Under the pieces are notes generated by a model. It saw only the letters and a list, made by a program, of their open reading frames with translations, was not told the origin of the DNA and did no database searches. DNA of 64,000 nt from Lycorma delicatula (lineage: Eukaryota; Arthropoda; Insecta; Hemiptera; Fulgoridae): the NCBI RefSeq assembly GCF_047948215.1, contig NC_134456.1, positions 202,628,034-202,692,033 on the forward strand, in the 5' to 3' direction. Made by a program: the position numbers and the translations under genes. This document shows positions 25,010 to 37,565 of this stretch, in pieces (within the stretch, counting starts at the first letter, position 1; the number at the start of each line of letters is the position of its first letter).

Positions 25010-25580
25010 TTCGGCCCCCTCGACCCAGGTCGGCGCAGGAGAGCCCTGGGGGCGACCCCAGGGCCACAGAGCTCGCCCTCTAATCTAACCAGGGCCTCAC
25101 CCCTGGACCACCGCCGTGCTCGCTTCGCTTGCTATTCCCGTTTAGGCACAACCCCCGTATTGCTCGTCACCTCATAGTTGTGAGAATAATACTAATAAAT
25201 AACAATTAAAGTATTCACGCTTATTAGAAACCTGAAAAAGAAACAAGACAAAATAGTAGCAACTATGGTTACTAAAGTACACAGACTTTTGACGAGGAAC
25301 ACTTATAATTTATTATACTATTTCCATAGCGATAGAAATTAATATAATTTTTAATGATCAATTTCTTCTTCTTAAATTAATATTTTTAATGGATAACTTC
25401 ACCCCCAAGGAAGATAGGGTTTCGGTCTATGGCTTATAAGCTTCCAAGCTTCCCTGGAATAAGACGAATGTATCCTACAAATTTGAAAGCAATCGGTCGA
25501 TTGGTTCTCGCGTGATGCGATAACATATAAACAAAATTCGTCTTTATATATAAAACACATATACTGTCCATTTTCTCGGC
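25010..25580. repeat. GC-rich head plus dispersed repeat (copy 1 of a pair)
   Basis: Bases 25015-25170 form a striking GC-rich island with a perfect 9-bp hairpin closed by GCGA (25043-25064). It runs into ATTCCCGTTTAGGCACAACC...TAGTTGTGAGAATAATACT. The end part at 25395-25535 reads CTTCACCCCCAAGG...TATGGCTTATAAGC...GGTTCTCGCGTGATGC. The middle (CCCGTTTA..., GTTGTGAGAATA) and the end (CTTCACCCCCAA, ACGAATGTATCCTA, GGTTCTCGCGTGATGC) recur in the same order at 54,965-55,510. It is a dispersed non-coding element of unknown class. Confidence 0.7.
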
Positions 25581-25639
25581 TATATTTTAAATTGATATCT
25601 AACATAATCAATTAAGAATTATTAGCAATTTTCTAGTGT

Positions 25640-25870
25640 TTAGAAATCGCTACTGCGCCCGGTCGTTTATATAAATTTGTATGTGTAAGCTTTTTCGTCC
25701 GCTATATCAGACGCAAATTTTAACTGATTTTGACAAAACATGGTGGTGTGATGTAAACCTATTGGAAATAGAACCTTATTGATTTTCAAGCGAATTGGTT
25801 CACAGGAAACGGAGTAAGAGCCAAAAAACGGGGTTTTTGGAAACGTTTCCAAGTTAAATAAATCCAAAAA
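25640..25870 (-). repeat. Probable dispersed repeat fragment
   Basis: Complex sequence without a meaningful frame; on the minus strand it contains TTTTGGCTCTTACTCCGTTT, CCAATTCGCTTGAAAATC and AGCGGACGAAAAAGC. The phrasing resembles non-coding dispersed repeats of insects, but I see no second copy in this window. Confidence 0.35.
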
Positions 25871-27129
25871 TTCATCCTTCTGACAAACTTACTGCGACAG
25901 AGTTTATCTTTAGATTCGCTTATAAGTCTTTGAATTTTAAAGATAGGCCTACCAAACAGCAGCTTAACGAATCAAAATACAATCCCATAAAATGAAAAAA
26001 TGTTTTAACAGTATTAAAATTTGATATCAAAAGAGCATTCTTAAATTTTACTCTAATTAACATTTTAGATAAAAGACAATTAAATAAAAAACTAAATAGC
26101 AGAAGAAAACGTTCACGTAAGGTTTTTATAACATTATAAAAATAAATTTACGAAAATCCCAAACCTACGACTTTCTCATAATTTTTTTATAAAATTAGTT
26201 GAATTTTTAATAAAATTTGAAATTATTTGAAAAGGTTTTATGCATGAGTTATTGTTTCCTATTGATTTTAATGAATTACTATCTAAATTAATAAGACTAT
26301 GAATTAAATAACAACGTTCACGACAAAAAACTAGTAAATTATTGGTAATGATTTTATTATTTAATTTTTTAAGGAATATAAAACTTAAGTGTTACAATCA
26401 TAATGGTTATAGGAGACCTGATGACTGATAAGTAATTTCCGAAAAGACCTAGCCATTCTAGAGAATAACAAATATTTCAAACAAAAAAAGGGGATTGAAG
26501 AGGTGCCCATAGAAATCCTACTGGTATTCAAATTGTATTCATCTCTAAAATTAACACCTTCACTTTGTTTATCTAGAGACTGCTGTATATTGCATATCAT
26601 TACAATCAGGGAAAGAATACTGACTCGTACATGTTGTATACACCTAAGGCATTACTTCAACATGTGTCACAGCCGAAAGAAAAATTTGAACAATTAGTAT
26701 AAAGAAAAATTAGTATAGATTTTCTGTTGTAAAACCCGTTCGTTATATACAATGCTTACAATTCAGCGTGAGTTGTATCAACTAGAAAGTTTGAAGGTAC
26801 CAATTGTAAATAAATTATACATGTATTAGCTATCCGCCCTACTAGTTAAGAAGAAATAAATATCCGTTTATTACAGAATATAGTTTTAAATCCCAATGAT
26901 TTAATTACATAAATGTTACTGTTATTAGCAAAACGCAATTAAATCTGTTTTAATATTACAATATATAAAAATAAAAATATCTCTCGATTTTAGCACTTAC
27001 ATTAGCGTAATCATAAACATTTTCTATAATGACTCTGAATAATTTACGCCGTTTTTCCATCGCTAAAGTTATTTCAGTCGTTATATTCGATGGAAAAAAA
27101 ATCAATTAGTGCCAAAACAATAAGAAATA

Positions 27130-27550
27130 CTAAGATAAGGAAGAGGCAAGTGACCGCGTAGGATGAAATCATTCATCATACGGTAATTTCTTCACTCGTG
27201 TTTTCTTTATGTTACAAATAAAGACCAGCAAGAAAAGATTAATTGCCGGTCATAATTTAATGTGCGACATCATCATTTCTTTCGCTCCATTTCACCCGCA
27301 GGATGAACAAGAAATAATTTTGAAAGATCGTTATAATCGAAGAAGAGGGAGTTAGGAGGCCACTCAAGGTGGTGAACAGAAACGAATAACATCCACAGCC
27401 CACTTGATTTCCTAATACAGAAAAATATAGATCGCTTAAGTACTGCCACTAAACCACAACAACGTAATAATCAAATATACCTCACGACGTATTGACTCTG
27501 GCGCCATCATTTGTTCCACATTATGACAGATGTATTTTTTAATACCCATT
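27130..27550. promoter_or_regulatory. Candidate regulatory segment in Wnt1 intron
   Basis: Second island of high-complexity, moderately GC sequence with no open frame and no transposon signature, including GGCCACTCAAGGTGGTGAACAG and GACTCTGGCGCCATCA. Proposed only because it stands out from its background inside a developmental-gene intron. Confidence 0.2.
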
Positions 27551-30421
27551 CGAATTAGTCGTTACCGTTAGCTTATATTTTTCATTGTACCTTGATCGAA
27601 TACCACCGCGTGATCGTAATATTTAAACGTACTGTAAATTCATATACCTGAAATTTGTCTAACGTTAAATTTATTTTGACTAATATATTTTAGTATTATC
27701 ATTATTATAGCCATTTATTCTTTTTTAGTTTTAGTTATTATTAATATTAATTGTGCCTTTATTATTATCAATTCAAAAATGCCTACACTTTGCTGAATAT
27801 AATCGTTCTCTCATAAACAACTTAGTACAAATTTACTGCTGTTTAAACGATTTTTCATTCTTTAAAAATGTATTACTATTACAATCATATTATATCATAT
27901 TTATATAATTCTGTAAAAAATTATTTGTAGCTAAATTCTTTTGTAATTAATTTCTTCTCTACGTGTAAGCTTTTTAATTTATGTTATTACAATAACAAAT
28001 TCAAGTCAAAACTTCCACTTCTTTTTAACAGAAAAAATTCGTTGACTTTGTAAAAAATTGGAAATTCCGTGATAAGAGATATTAAATGTTTGTAATTTTC
28101 TATATTAAATAAACAACGGACTATTTCATTATTATCGGGAACATCATACGTAGTCTCAGACTTATATAAATAAATATTAACAAATACAAATAAAAATTAT
28201 TATTATTTTTATATAAAATTCCATGTAAATAAACGTAAAACTGTACAGATTTTGCTGAAGATGTATTTTTTTAATTATAATGTAACAAACGAAGTAAACG
28301 TTTTGATCTTGGACACAAAATAAAATCAAATGAAATTAATATTTTTTTTGGAATATCAAGTTTTAAAATTACGGTATGGTAAAAACTGCACAGATACTGC
28401 AAAACGTAATAACAAAAATCTGAACAATGGTTTTTAAAATATTGATTCGGCTATTACATCTAAAAATTCTTCAGGATAAATTAATAATATCTCTCAGGAG
28501 AAAATATATCTTATTTTGGCTAAGCAGGCTGTCATCAAACGCAACCAAATATTAACAACAAAGTTAATACGATGAAACCCAAGCCTTCTAGACGTTTATA
28601 ACTTTAAACATACGAGAAATGTTTTAATAATTAACTGTAATTTTTTTAACTAGGAAAGGTTAAACATATTTTTTACCAATTTAGTCATTTATATTTATTT
28701 TTATTATATCATTATTCTGTTGATTTATTTATTATATAACATCAATCTATATTTATAGTATCTACGGTATAATCTTGAACATATAATAACTATTATTAAG
28801 ATCACAGTAAAAATATATTAATTCTTTTTTCATTATATAGCATTTTTTCTTTTTAATCCAGAATCTGTAGGCAGTAGCGTGTGCTTCGCTCAGTTTGATA
28901 CACCTCTAACACACTTTGTTCAGAAGTTGGTAATAATATTAGGAACACGAAAGTTTGGATAATATGGTTTTAACTGGTATAGCACGAATATATTCCGAAA
29001 TAACAATCTGTATTTTTTTAAATTTATGATGAAAATATCGATATATAGTAATTAATACAGCCTTAGTAATTTTGTTGTGTAGCACAAGCAGCTTTACCTA
29101 TCACCCACATCAACCATACCATTTCAGCGATTCTATTTTCTACACGGCATATGTACAAAAAATCTAACTTTGTTCTGAGATGCTTATCTGGTATAACAGA
29201 ATTATCTGAACCGTTCTTATTCTGTACCTGTTTTTGAATAATTACAGATCTTTTTCAAAGTTTCACTTTCTTCTTGAAAATAAAAAAATCTTTTAAATAA
29301 TAAAATCGTCTTCCTGGTACAATGACCGACCGAATTTATATCCTATAACTAATATATTATATATTTGCCTATATATCAGGCTTATGTATATTTTTATACA
29401 CATCTGGCTTATATATTATATAGATTACATATTTGTGAAATCTTAATTAAGTTAAAATTTCCTCTGTTTATGTGAACGACCCTGTGACTACGAAATAACA
29501 AAATACCAAAAAAAACCTTTACGAACGAAACTAAAACTGACTAAAACCGTTTATGATTAGAAAAGAATGTACTTTAATGCGTAACGAACCCGTGAAAACT
29601 AAGATAGACATTTTATAGGAATGAAAAAAGGTGAAGATAGATTTCTAATCTTAATGTCAACAGGCAATAATGTGCTACAGTCTCTAAATAGAGAAAAAGA
29701 GAGAGTGCGAATAGGTAGAAGGAGATCGTAGAACAGGTGTCAACGTGCAAAATAAATAAATCTAAAACCCTAGTAGATTCATGAAATGGTTTTTAAAGGA
29801 GGTAAAAAGGCTCTACTATGACACCACAGGTAGCTGTCACAAGGGTTTCATCCGATGTCGAATTAGTCACACGTTAAGCATAGGCATGTCATTTTTCATT
29901 GTAACTTAACGGTGTGAATAATACTGCATTAACCCACAGGGCAAGCGTTTTACTGATAGATAGTTAGAATGGATTCGTGACATATAATGTGAGTCTATAT
30001 TACATACCGTAGTGATTTTTTGCCATAGTGAGATGTAAAAGATTCAATATTAAAGTACAATTTTACGATTTTAGTTCGGACTGAAAGTGAAACACGTCTT
30101 TTATATTTCATTACAGCAAAATAGAGTAACTTATCTGTAGCGTACTCTTTCATCCTTAAACAGTTTATTACCCTTCATTTTAGTTATAATTTTAAGATTT
30201 TTTTTAAATTTATTTTATAAAAAAAAATGTATTACAGTTAACTCGGTAGTATTAGAGGCTAATCGTTTATGCAAAATTAATTTTATATCGCACATTATAA
30301 AATCCGTATAAAATATTAAAATACAGGCTGTAAATGAGTTTCATTTCGTATATTAATGACAAGAATTATTAGGGGGTTATGTAATCTTGTGTAAAACAAT
30401 CACTTCCAATATTACAGTCAC

Positions 30422-30509
30422 GATAATAGTAGAATAAAGCAAGCACCCCAATGCTTGCTTTATTCCACTATTATCAAATATGCGTAGTCTGGGGACTACG
30501 CATATTTGA
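30422..30509. repeat. Two abutting near-perfect hairpins
   Basis: Hairpin 1 (30422-30475) has 24-base arms with a single mismatch and a 6-base loop, CCCCAA. Hairpin 2 (30474-30509) has perfect 16-base arms and the loop TGGG. They share two bases at the junction. No terminal-repeat or gene context was seen. Confidence 0.9.
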
Positions 30510-33009
30510 AAATAGTTAAGAGGAAATTAGTTTTCTTTCTATTTATCACTTAATTCTACTCGAATCATCAGTTATATATCATATTCAGTTAGATGCGTAA
30601 TATGTACAAGAGACAGGATACAGATATATCATGAGACAAGAGATCAAAGTGTTATCTAACAAACTAAAACGTTTGTTTCTCTAGTTTAATAATGAATTTC
30701 TGAAATATGTGAAACTGCCTATTCGGTCAAATACGCTTATCAAATTATAGTTGCTTTATCAAACAAAACAAAATGTAGTGATATATGGAATAAAACAGCT
30801 ATGAAAGGAAAAATCATAAGGAATTAAGCATAAATGTGTGAAAAAATCCATGCAAAATCCATTGATCAATTCTTGAATTTTAACGAAAAAGAGTTTTAAT
30901 AAAACTTATAACTTCACTAAAAAAATTGGGGGACTTATTTACTTGTTTTAGGATTATGTTGGGATAATCGTTGAAATAGAAAAATCGTCTATACGCCTGA
31001 CATAATATGTATAAAAACCGTTATACTTTGAAAAAATATCTGCACGAAACAACATAATTTACCAATTTTTGGCAAAAGAAAAATTTAGCAAACGTTTTTG
31101 TCATTCACATCTTAAATATACTATACATTACAAAATCATTACCGATTACTAGAATTCAAAATACCAGGACAATTTTGTTACCTCTCTATTATCTGTATAA
31201 TACACAAAAAAATTAACTATAAATTAATGCTCTTTCCTTTGAATAATTTTAAAATATGAATTTTAATTAAAAAATTAAATATTTAAAAATGTATTTTCTT
31301 TTTCTTTTATAAATGGTAAAAACAAATTAGTATAGTTTATATATCTGTATGGAATGTTCCAAAAAAACAAATATCTGAAACTATTGCTGTTTAATCTTTT
31401 AACTTAATATAAAAAGATTTTATAATTATAATCTGTTTAATAATGTAATATTTAGATAAATAATAAGTAATGAAAAAAGAAGTACAAGTAGGTGTAGGAA
31501 GCAAAATAAAATGGGCTTATCAATAAAACTTTTCAAGAAAAATTCTTTTTATTTATTTAACAATACCCGTCTAATGAAACCACCTTCAAGCATAAACGTG
31601 TGTCATAAGTTACATTCATCAGTCTTCCTTGACCATATATGTAGTATTCAAGTATTGAATTATAGTAAATAATAGCAAAGTGTTTTTTTTTTTATTATGA
31701 TTAACAATAATATTATAAATTATAAAAAATATCAGTAAGAGTTGTGAATAATATTTCATGGATTTATACAAGTTAGCATTCTAGTACGAAGAGTCCCCAT
31801 CAAAGCAACTTTTATAACAGTTTTTACCTCTCAATTACTTGAATAAATTTCGAATTATCGATTTTTAAATATAAATGTTATTTCTATCTTTGAAATAAAG
31901 GAATTTTATTAAAAAATCAGTAATTCTTTAAAAGATTAGCAATTCAGAACTACATAAAAATTTGACATTGAATATTATTTCTAATTATTGAAAGAAAAAA
32001 ACTTGTTTTCGTATTTTTTTTTTTATATTAATAAAATAGCCTATTTATTTTTATAAAAATTAAAAGAAAAGACTAATTCACACGTTAAAACACTTTTTAT
32101 AACAACTAATTATAAAATCTAATTTTATCTTTTTATATATATATTTTTTTTTTTATAAAAGAATGTTGTTTAATAAATTTAGTCGTCACAAAATCAGTAG
32201 AATAAATGTAAATAATTAATGCAATATACATTTTACATAACTTGTTCAACAGTATTTTAAATCGTAAACATATCTATAAATATAATTACTTCATTAAATA
32301 AAAAATTAAAAAACCTAAAAGAATATATAAATGTGTGACGTAGTTTCTCAGTTAGAATCTATGAGATTTTTTAAAATTTAAGTATATTGTATATTTACCA
32401 TTTATTCGGAAATATTTTTTTTTTAGCGTATTATTAGAAAAGAGTATAAATCTGTAAGTCCTTAATTACTACTTTTATGATTTCTTCCACAGTTCCTCCT
32501 AGATAATGAAAGAAAAATTTGTAAATTTATACATCGACTTCAGTGTTGCGCTGTCATGCAAGGGACAGATGTAAGTTTATCAGTGAAGTATTGTAATAGA
32601 TGTATTCTATCTACTAGTACCTTGAAATTTTGGTAAACATTTTAATAAATAAATATATACAAAGAAAGAAATACGCCAAGACACAATCTTTATCAGCAGT
32701 ATTTTAGAAAGTGGCGGTCAGAAACCAGTTTTCTGTAATAACTCAACAGTAGTGGAAAACTCAAAAAAAAAATTGTGAAGAGTACGAAATTTTAAGAGTA
32801 AAAGGAAAAAAATGTCTGTCTCAATCGTTTTCATTTTACTAAAAGTGAAGATGCCATTTCGAAACACATAACTAAATATAAGTCTGCTCTTCAACACAAA
32901 AAGAAATCGAAAAAGCTTGTCTTTTAAAAGGCGGCCTATGATTATTTTCTTTTACTTATATCATTCCGATGAATTAGATCAATGTTTACTAATCCTAAAC
33001 CAAAAATTT

Positions 33010-33131
33010 CCCTAAACTTTAAACTTACGGCTTTGACTTGTGTTAATTGCAAACGTCTTCGGAAGGATCATAAGCACTCTGTGAACAGTAAAGATTGTGG
33101 GAATTATCAGAGAATTCTCGATATGTACTAA
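33010..33131 (+). pseudogene. R1-like LINE, end of ORF1 (zinc-knuckle part)
   Basis: Just before ORF2, the frame ending at TAA 33129-33131 reads ALTCVNCKRLRKDHKHSVNS then KDC. This CCHC-type spacing is that of the last Gag-like zinc knuckle of R1-clade elements, which binds element RNA. Upstream of about 33,000 the frame is lost. Confidence 0.55.
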
Positions 33132-33146
33132 ATTCAATTTCATTAA

Positions 33147-34667
33147 ATGATTAGATTTGGCCAGTTAAATACATGGCCGGCTTACATTGCTCAGGTTGGA
33201 TTTGGAGAGATTGCATTACATAGAGGAGTGGATGTTGTTTTGTTGCAACATCCATATATTGTGTTCGGTGATCCTCCAGATTTTCTCGTTATTGCGGTTC
33301 TGAAAGCAAGTCCGGTGTTTTGTGCAGAGGAACTTGAATGTGTTTTTATTCGGCAACTCTCAAACAATCATCATGTCTTTGTCTGTTTGGATGTTCAGAA
33401 TTTGCATTTGTATGTTGCTAGTTCATATTTCCATTATAGAGATCCTGTTGATCGTCATCTTGAGGTCTGGGATAAAATCCTACAATTCTCTAGCACTAGT
33501 CCAATCCTTATAGGTGCGGATGTGAGTGCTAGGTTACTCTTGTAGCATTGCGGTTTCACCGATTATGGCGGTGAATTAATAGGGGGCTTTTAAACTCAGC
33601 ATGATCAACAAGTATATAGGTAAAGTATATGGGTGAATTGCCCACCTATGTAGGGATAATAGATGGGCGTCGATTGTTTGGTGTAACAAAGATAGATGTT
33701 ACCGTTGGTAGGTTTATCCTACCAAGGAAAAACCTTGAAGGAAGCTCGCGGAGGGACGTGAACTCCGAGCCACTCAAGCTTGCAAGATGCTTGATCTGTA
33801 GAATCATCAACGCAAGATGACGTTTAGCCCGGAAAATATCATGATTAAGCTCCTAAAAGGCCGTTTGGCAGTGCGTCAGCGAGTTCGTATTTCAATAGCA
33901 GGCGGCGTATAATGTATGTTCAAAAGAAAGAAGTGTTTCTTCATGAGAAATTATAATTTAAGAAGCACCTTCAATACGTCGCGAAGAAGACCTGCATAGT
34001 CTTCTTCGGTATTCGACGTAATGTCAATCCTGATTGGGATCTTAATATTAAGACCATGAGCATTCTGTATAAAGGCGTGTGTGAGTCTATTATGCTATAG
34101 GTGCGGCGCCTGTTTTGAGCGGAGAGGCTAAAATATAAAAATTATCGGGACATATTTTTAAGGGCTCGACGTCTAATATTGTTAACGGTAACGGGTGGTT
34201 ACCGTAGTATTTCACGGGAGGAGTCTTGCTGATTTCAGCCGATAGACTTGGTTGCGTCTGAGAAGCAGTAGTGGTATGTTGCTAAGAAGTCCGGTGAGTT
34301 TACTTCGGATAAAGTTCGAGAAATTGAATCACGGCAATGCCTTGTGGCAGGCCAGGCGTGATGAGACAGAGAGTGGGCGTTATACGCATGATCTCTTTCT
34401 AAATGTTGGTTAGCGGAACACCTCTTAGATACACCCTAATAAATATGTGACGTAATTTCTTTCCGGCCATGTTGCTTTTAGGGACAGACTCCAGAAATTC
34501 GGCCTGTTGATTCTGGGATGCGTCCTCAGTGTGAACAATTGGATGACGCCTACCATGTTCTTTATGAGTGCTCGAAGTACGAGTTAATGCTCACGGAGAC
34601 CATCTATCGGCTTAATCTTAACGGGTCAGCGTTGGATTTCCGTGTAAACTGCAGGACCCAAGCCTAA
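33147..34667 (+). pseudogene. R1-like LINE ORF2 relic (endonuclease, RT remnants, C-terminal zinc motif)
   Basis: An intact 132-codon start at 33147-33545 covers much of an APE-type endonuclease: RFGQLN, a VDVVLLQHPYI strand, QLSNNHHVFVCL, YVASSYFHYRDP and PILIGADVSA. After the TAG, pieces such as ELPTYVGI and KIDVTVG complete the endonuclease. From about 34,050 ILYKGVCESIMLYGAPVLSG is the C-terminal end of the reverse transcriptase region, then DETESGRYTHDLF. At about 34,520-34,570 CPQCEQLDDAYHVLYECSKY is the C-terminal Cys/His motif. ORF2 normally exceeds 3 kb, so most of the reverse transcriptase core is deleted and frames are broken. The element would have copied itself by target-primed reverse transcription; this copy is dead. 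Confidence 0.85.
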
Positions 34668-35150
34668 TGTACAATAGTGGAGAGTTTTACAGTGTTCTTG
34701 ACAAAGAAAAGGATTGCTGAGGGGATCTAGAGCCTTGCTTGGATTTCTCTTGTATTCTGTTTTTGTTGATGTTTTTTTTTATAAATTATGATTTTGTTGT
34801 TTTTTGTCCTTTAATTTGTTTCAGTGTTACTGTGTTGTTATTGCTCAGTGTAATATTTTTATCTTTCTTGTTGTGTGTTGAACTGACTTTTACCTTCTAT
34901 GGGTAGGTAGTTCAGATTCTTTGTTCAGTTAAGTCCTTTCAGTCTTACTGAAGATTCGGGAAGATGTATTATTTTTGAGTTCATTAAATAATACACCGAT
35001 GGTAATGTCACTCGTGGCATTCTCATTGGTGGAATGCTTACCGAGGCGCACTGGAATATGTCAGAAGCTGAAGTTTCGAAGATGACTTCCGATAAAGCCC
35101 ATAAGGGCTAGTGACGGAGATTGTCTTCCCCTACGGGGGAATCAGTTCAT
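34668..35150 (+). mobile_element. R1-like LINE 3' untranslated region
   Basis: Non-coding, T/G-rich sequence runs on from ORF2, then a GC-richer end with GATAAAGCCCATAAGGGC and TTCCCCTACGGGGGA, a small stem typical of the 3' tail of R1-type elements. It has no poly-A. The exact end before the neighbouring mariner-like relic is not certain. Confidence 0.6.
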
Positions 35151-35184
35151 GAATATTAGTTTCTTCCTTTTCCGAGTGCGCTGT

Positions 35185-35785
35185 TTGTATATCGTTCCAA
35201 GATGGCTGACAAAGGAAGACTGACTGTTGACAGCGCGTAAAGACTTTGTTGTTTTTAAATGAAATGAAAAGTCTGGTGCTTACACAAAGACGGTTTCGTT
35301 TCCCTTTTCCAACTCGGTGGTCGCCCTCATTTAAAACAATAGGCAGACTTTAGGAATACTTTAATAGTGATGGTGCAGTATTTGAGAGTAAACGTGAACG
35401 GTTTGCTGACGTTCGTTCTCTACAGATTGTCAAAGCTGTCAGAGCAGCGAAGTTGAGGAGCCCGGGCAAATCAAAGAAAAAACAGCAGCACAACTTGGGA
35501 TTTCTAGGCGATCTGTGCAGAGAATTTTAAAAACAGATCTGCATTTGTATTCATAAAAAATAACAGTTTTGCCTAAACTAACGGTTGACAACAAAAATCA
35601 AAGAATGGCATTCGCTTGGAACAGGCTGTATTCCAAGACGTATTTTTGAACAATGATTTGTTTTAGATGAGGCACATTTTCACCTAGACGCGGTTGTTAA
35701 TAAACAAAAAGTGCGTTTTGGAACTTCCGAAAATCCACACATGAAAAGGTGCATCACGCTCCAATACTGTTCCGTAATTCTTTCT
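35185..35785 (+). pseudogene. Second Tc1/mariner-superfamily transposase relic
   Basis: From ATG 35202 (MADKGRLTVDS, then a stop) the frame continues KSGAYTKTVSFPFPTRWSPS, then ESKRERFADVRSLQIVKAVR. It then has KKKTAAQLGISRRSVQRIL, the second helix-turn-helix, followed by ITVLPKLTVDNKNQRMAFAW. The catalytic region is only traceable by shifting frame (DEAHFHLD-like bases at about 35,660-35,690, then KVHHAPILF). This is the DUF4817-containing mariner-like group common in insects and differs from the 18.2-kb mariner. The 3' half is missing and no terminal repeats were found. Confidence 0.75.
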
Positions 35786-35806
35786 TAAAATAATTAAGAA
35801 CTTAAG

Positions 35807-35858
35807 TAAGTTAAAATAATTACCTATATTTTAAAACGGAGGTAATTATTTTAACTTA
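35807..35858. repeat. 19-bp perfect inverted repeat
   Basis: 35807-35825 pairs exactly with 35840-35858, leaving a 14-base loop. It begins immediately after the point where similarity to the mariner-like transposase stops, so it may mark the deletion junction. Confidence 0.85.
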
Positions 35859-37390
35859 TTACTAACATTTATAAGATTTTTATCTTATGACGATCAATTG
35901 TTGTCTCTAATTTTATCGTATGGATTTTATATATTTTAATTCTAAATTATGATAAATTCTTCCTGAAGATGGCAGAATAGCCGAAAAAGTTTGAAGAAAT
36001 GAAATAATATATTGGTAAGCTGTTTTTAATATTATATTTATAATAATTAACGGTGTCATTTTTGAAAAACTTAAAATTGAAACTAAATTTTCTAGTCTTA
36101 AAACCAGGTTGTGTGCAATAAAATCAAGTGTTCACTACACACGGCACAACCATGTAATCTCGCTTTTCATTTACGTATGTAGTTTCTATTTTCAATATAC
36201 AGTTGGATTAAAAAAAGAAATCTGATTTTTCTGTTCTAATATTTTAACCAATTTGGAAAAATATGCATCATATACTTATGTATAGAATGCATTTTGCTAA
36301 ATTAAAGGAAGGTCTATTTTACATCATTTGGTAATAACTTCTTTAAATTCCAAGAAACCTTTCTTGGAGTTTACATTTATGAAGAATACTTTTTATGAAG
36401 AATAACTTTATAAAATGTATAATTATGAAATATTAAATACAAACTATTATCTTTCATGATGTTTCCATTTGTCATTAAAACTATAGCGAGCGTTTAAAAA
36501 ATGTACAAATCCAGTTCCAGTAAATGATTTTATAACGATTTAGTTATATAAATTCAAAATATTCAGCATTTTTGACGTCTTATTAACAAATCTGGCTGGA
36601 AAGAAAATTAAATTAAATCAGTAATCTATATAAATAGTTACAGTCAACAACTAAACTAATCGCTGTAACCAACTCGTGAAATAATTAGGCACTATAATTT
36701 ACTACTTAAATTAGTTTAATTCCTTAATAATTGTTATTTACTTCTATGTTATTTAGTTTTAATATTACAACGCATTTGTACAGATATTTTGATTTGACAT
36801 ATAATTTTATTTAAAAGAGTTATAAAACAGTAACAGCTCAGATTTAGGAATCTTTTTTCGTTAAACAGACTATTCTATTTTTGAAATTGTTTTCTTCATT
36901 ATTTCTTTATAAATTTACCATAATTACGTGATTTGAACTTGTTATTCATTATCAAATATTATAATTCTTAATCATTTTGTTGAAATTAATTACAGTTTTA
37001 TCATTTCTTCAAGTCCTTTTATTATTTCTAAATTGGTAACTGATAATATCAAGTGATTTAAATAGAGAAATTTATTTTTTTTATATACTTTTTAAAAATT
37101 TATCTTCGGTATTCTATAAACAAATAAACATATTAGAATTTTATCAAATCACAATAATCGTATTTTAGAAATAAAAATTTAAAAACTAAAATGGTAATCA
37201 AGAAATAATTATATTGTAAAGAAATAATAGCAATGGAAAATTTTGTTATTAATTTTTTCAGAACCTTTTTTGAGAAATCCAGTTTTTGAAATATTAAGAA
37301 TAGCTGAACGTACTTTTTAAATAACAATATTTCTATCAGAATTTTTAGAATAGCAATAATAAAAAATTGTAATTTCCAGCGTCTGATTCA

Positions 37391-37565
37391 TTATTTTTTC
37401 TTTTAGCATCCGAGACTACCGTTAGGTATTGCTTCAGCTTCAGGGGAGGACAGATGAAATATCGATTTAGTTGTGTGTGAAACTGCCATGCCTGACCTGG
37501 AATTCGAACCAGAGACCTATGGATGAAAGGCCGAGACGCTACCACTCACGCCACAGAGGCCGGCT
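37391..37565 (-). mobile_element. tRNA-derived SINE (family B)
   Basis: On the minus strand: GGCCTCTGTGGCGTGAGTGGTAGCG (A box in the tRNA-like head), GGTTCGAATTCC (B box), GGTCAGGCATGGCA and a tail with AAGCAATACCTAACGGTAGT. The same order occurs at 40.55 and 53.3 kb. A tRNA search could mistake the head for a tRNA gene, but the body and tail repeat with it. Possible target duplication TCTGATTCA / TCTGATCCA. Confidence 0.85.

Noticed and set aside
37391..37565. Possible tRNA gene on the minus strand
   Set aside because: A and B boxes are present, but the same head, body and tail repeat at 40.5 and 53.3 kb, and there is no full cloverleaf; it is a SINE.
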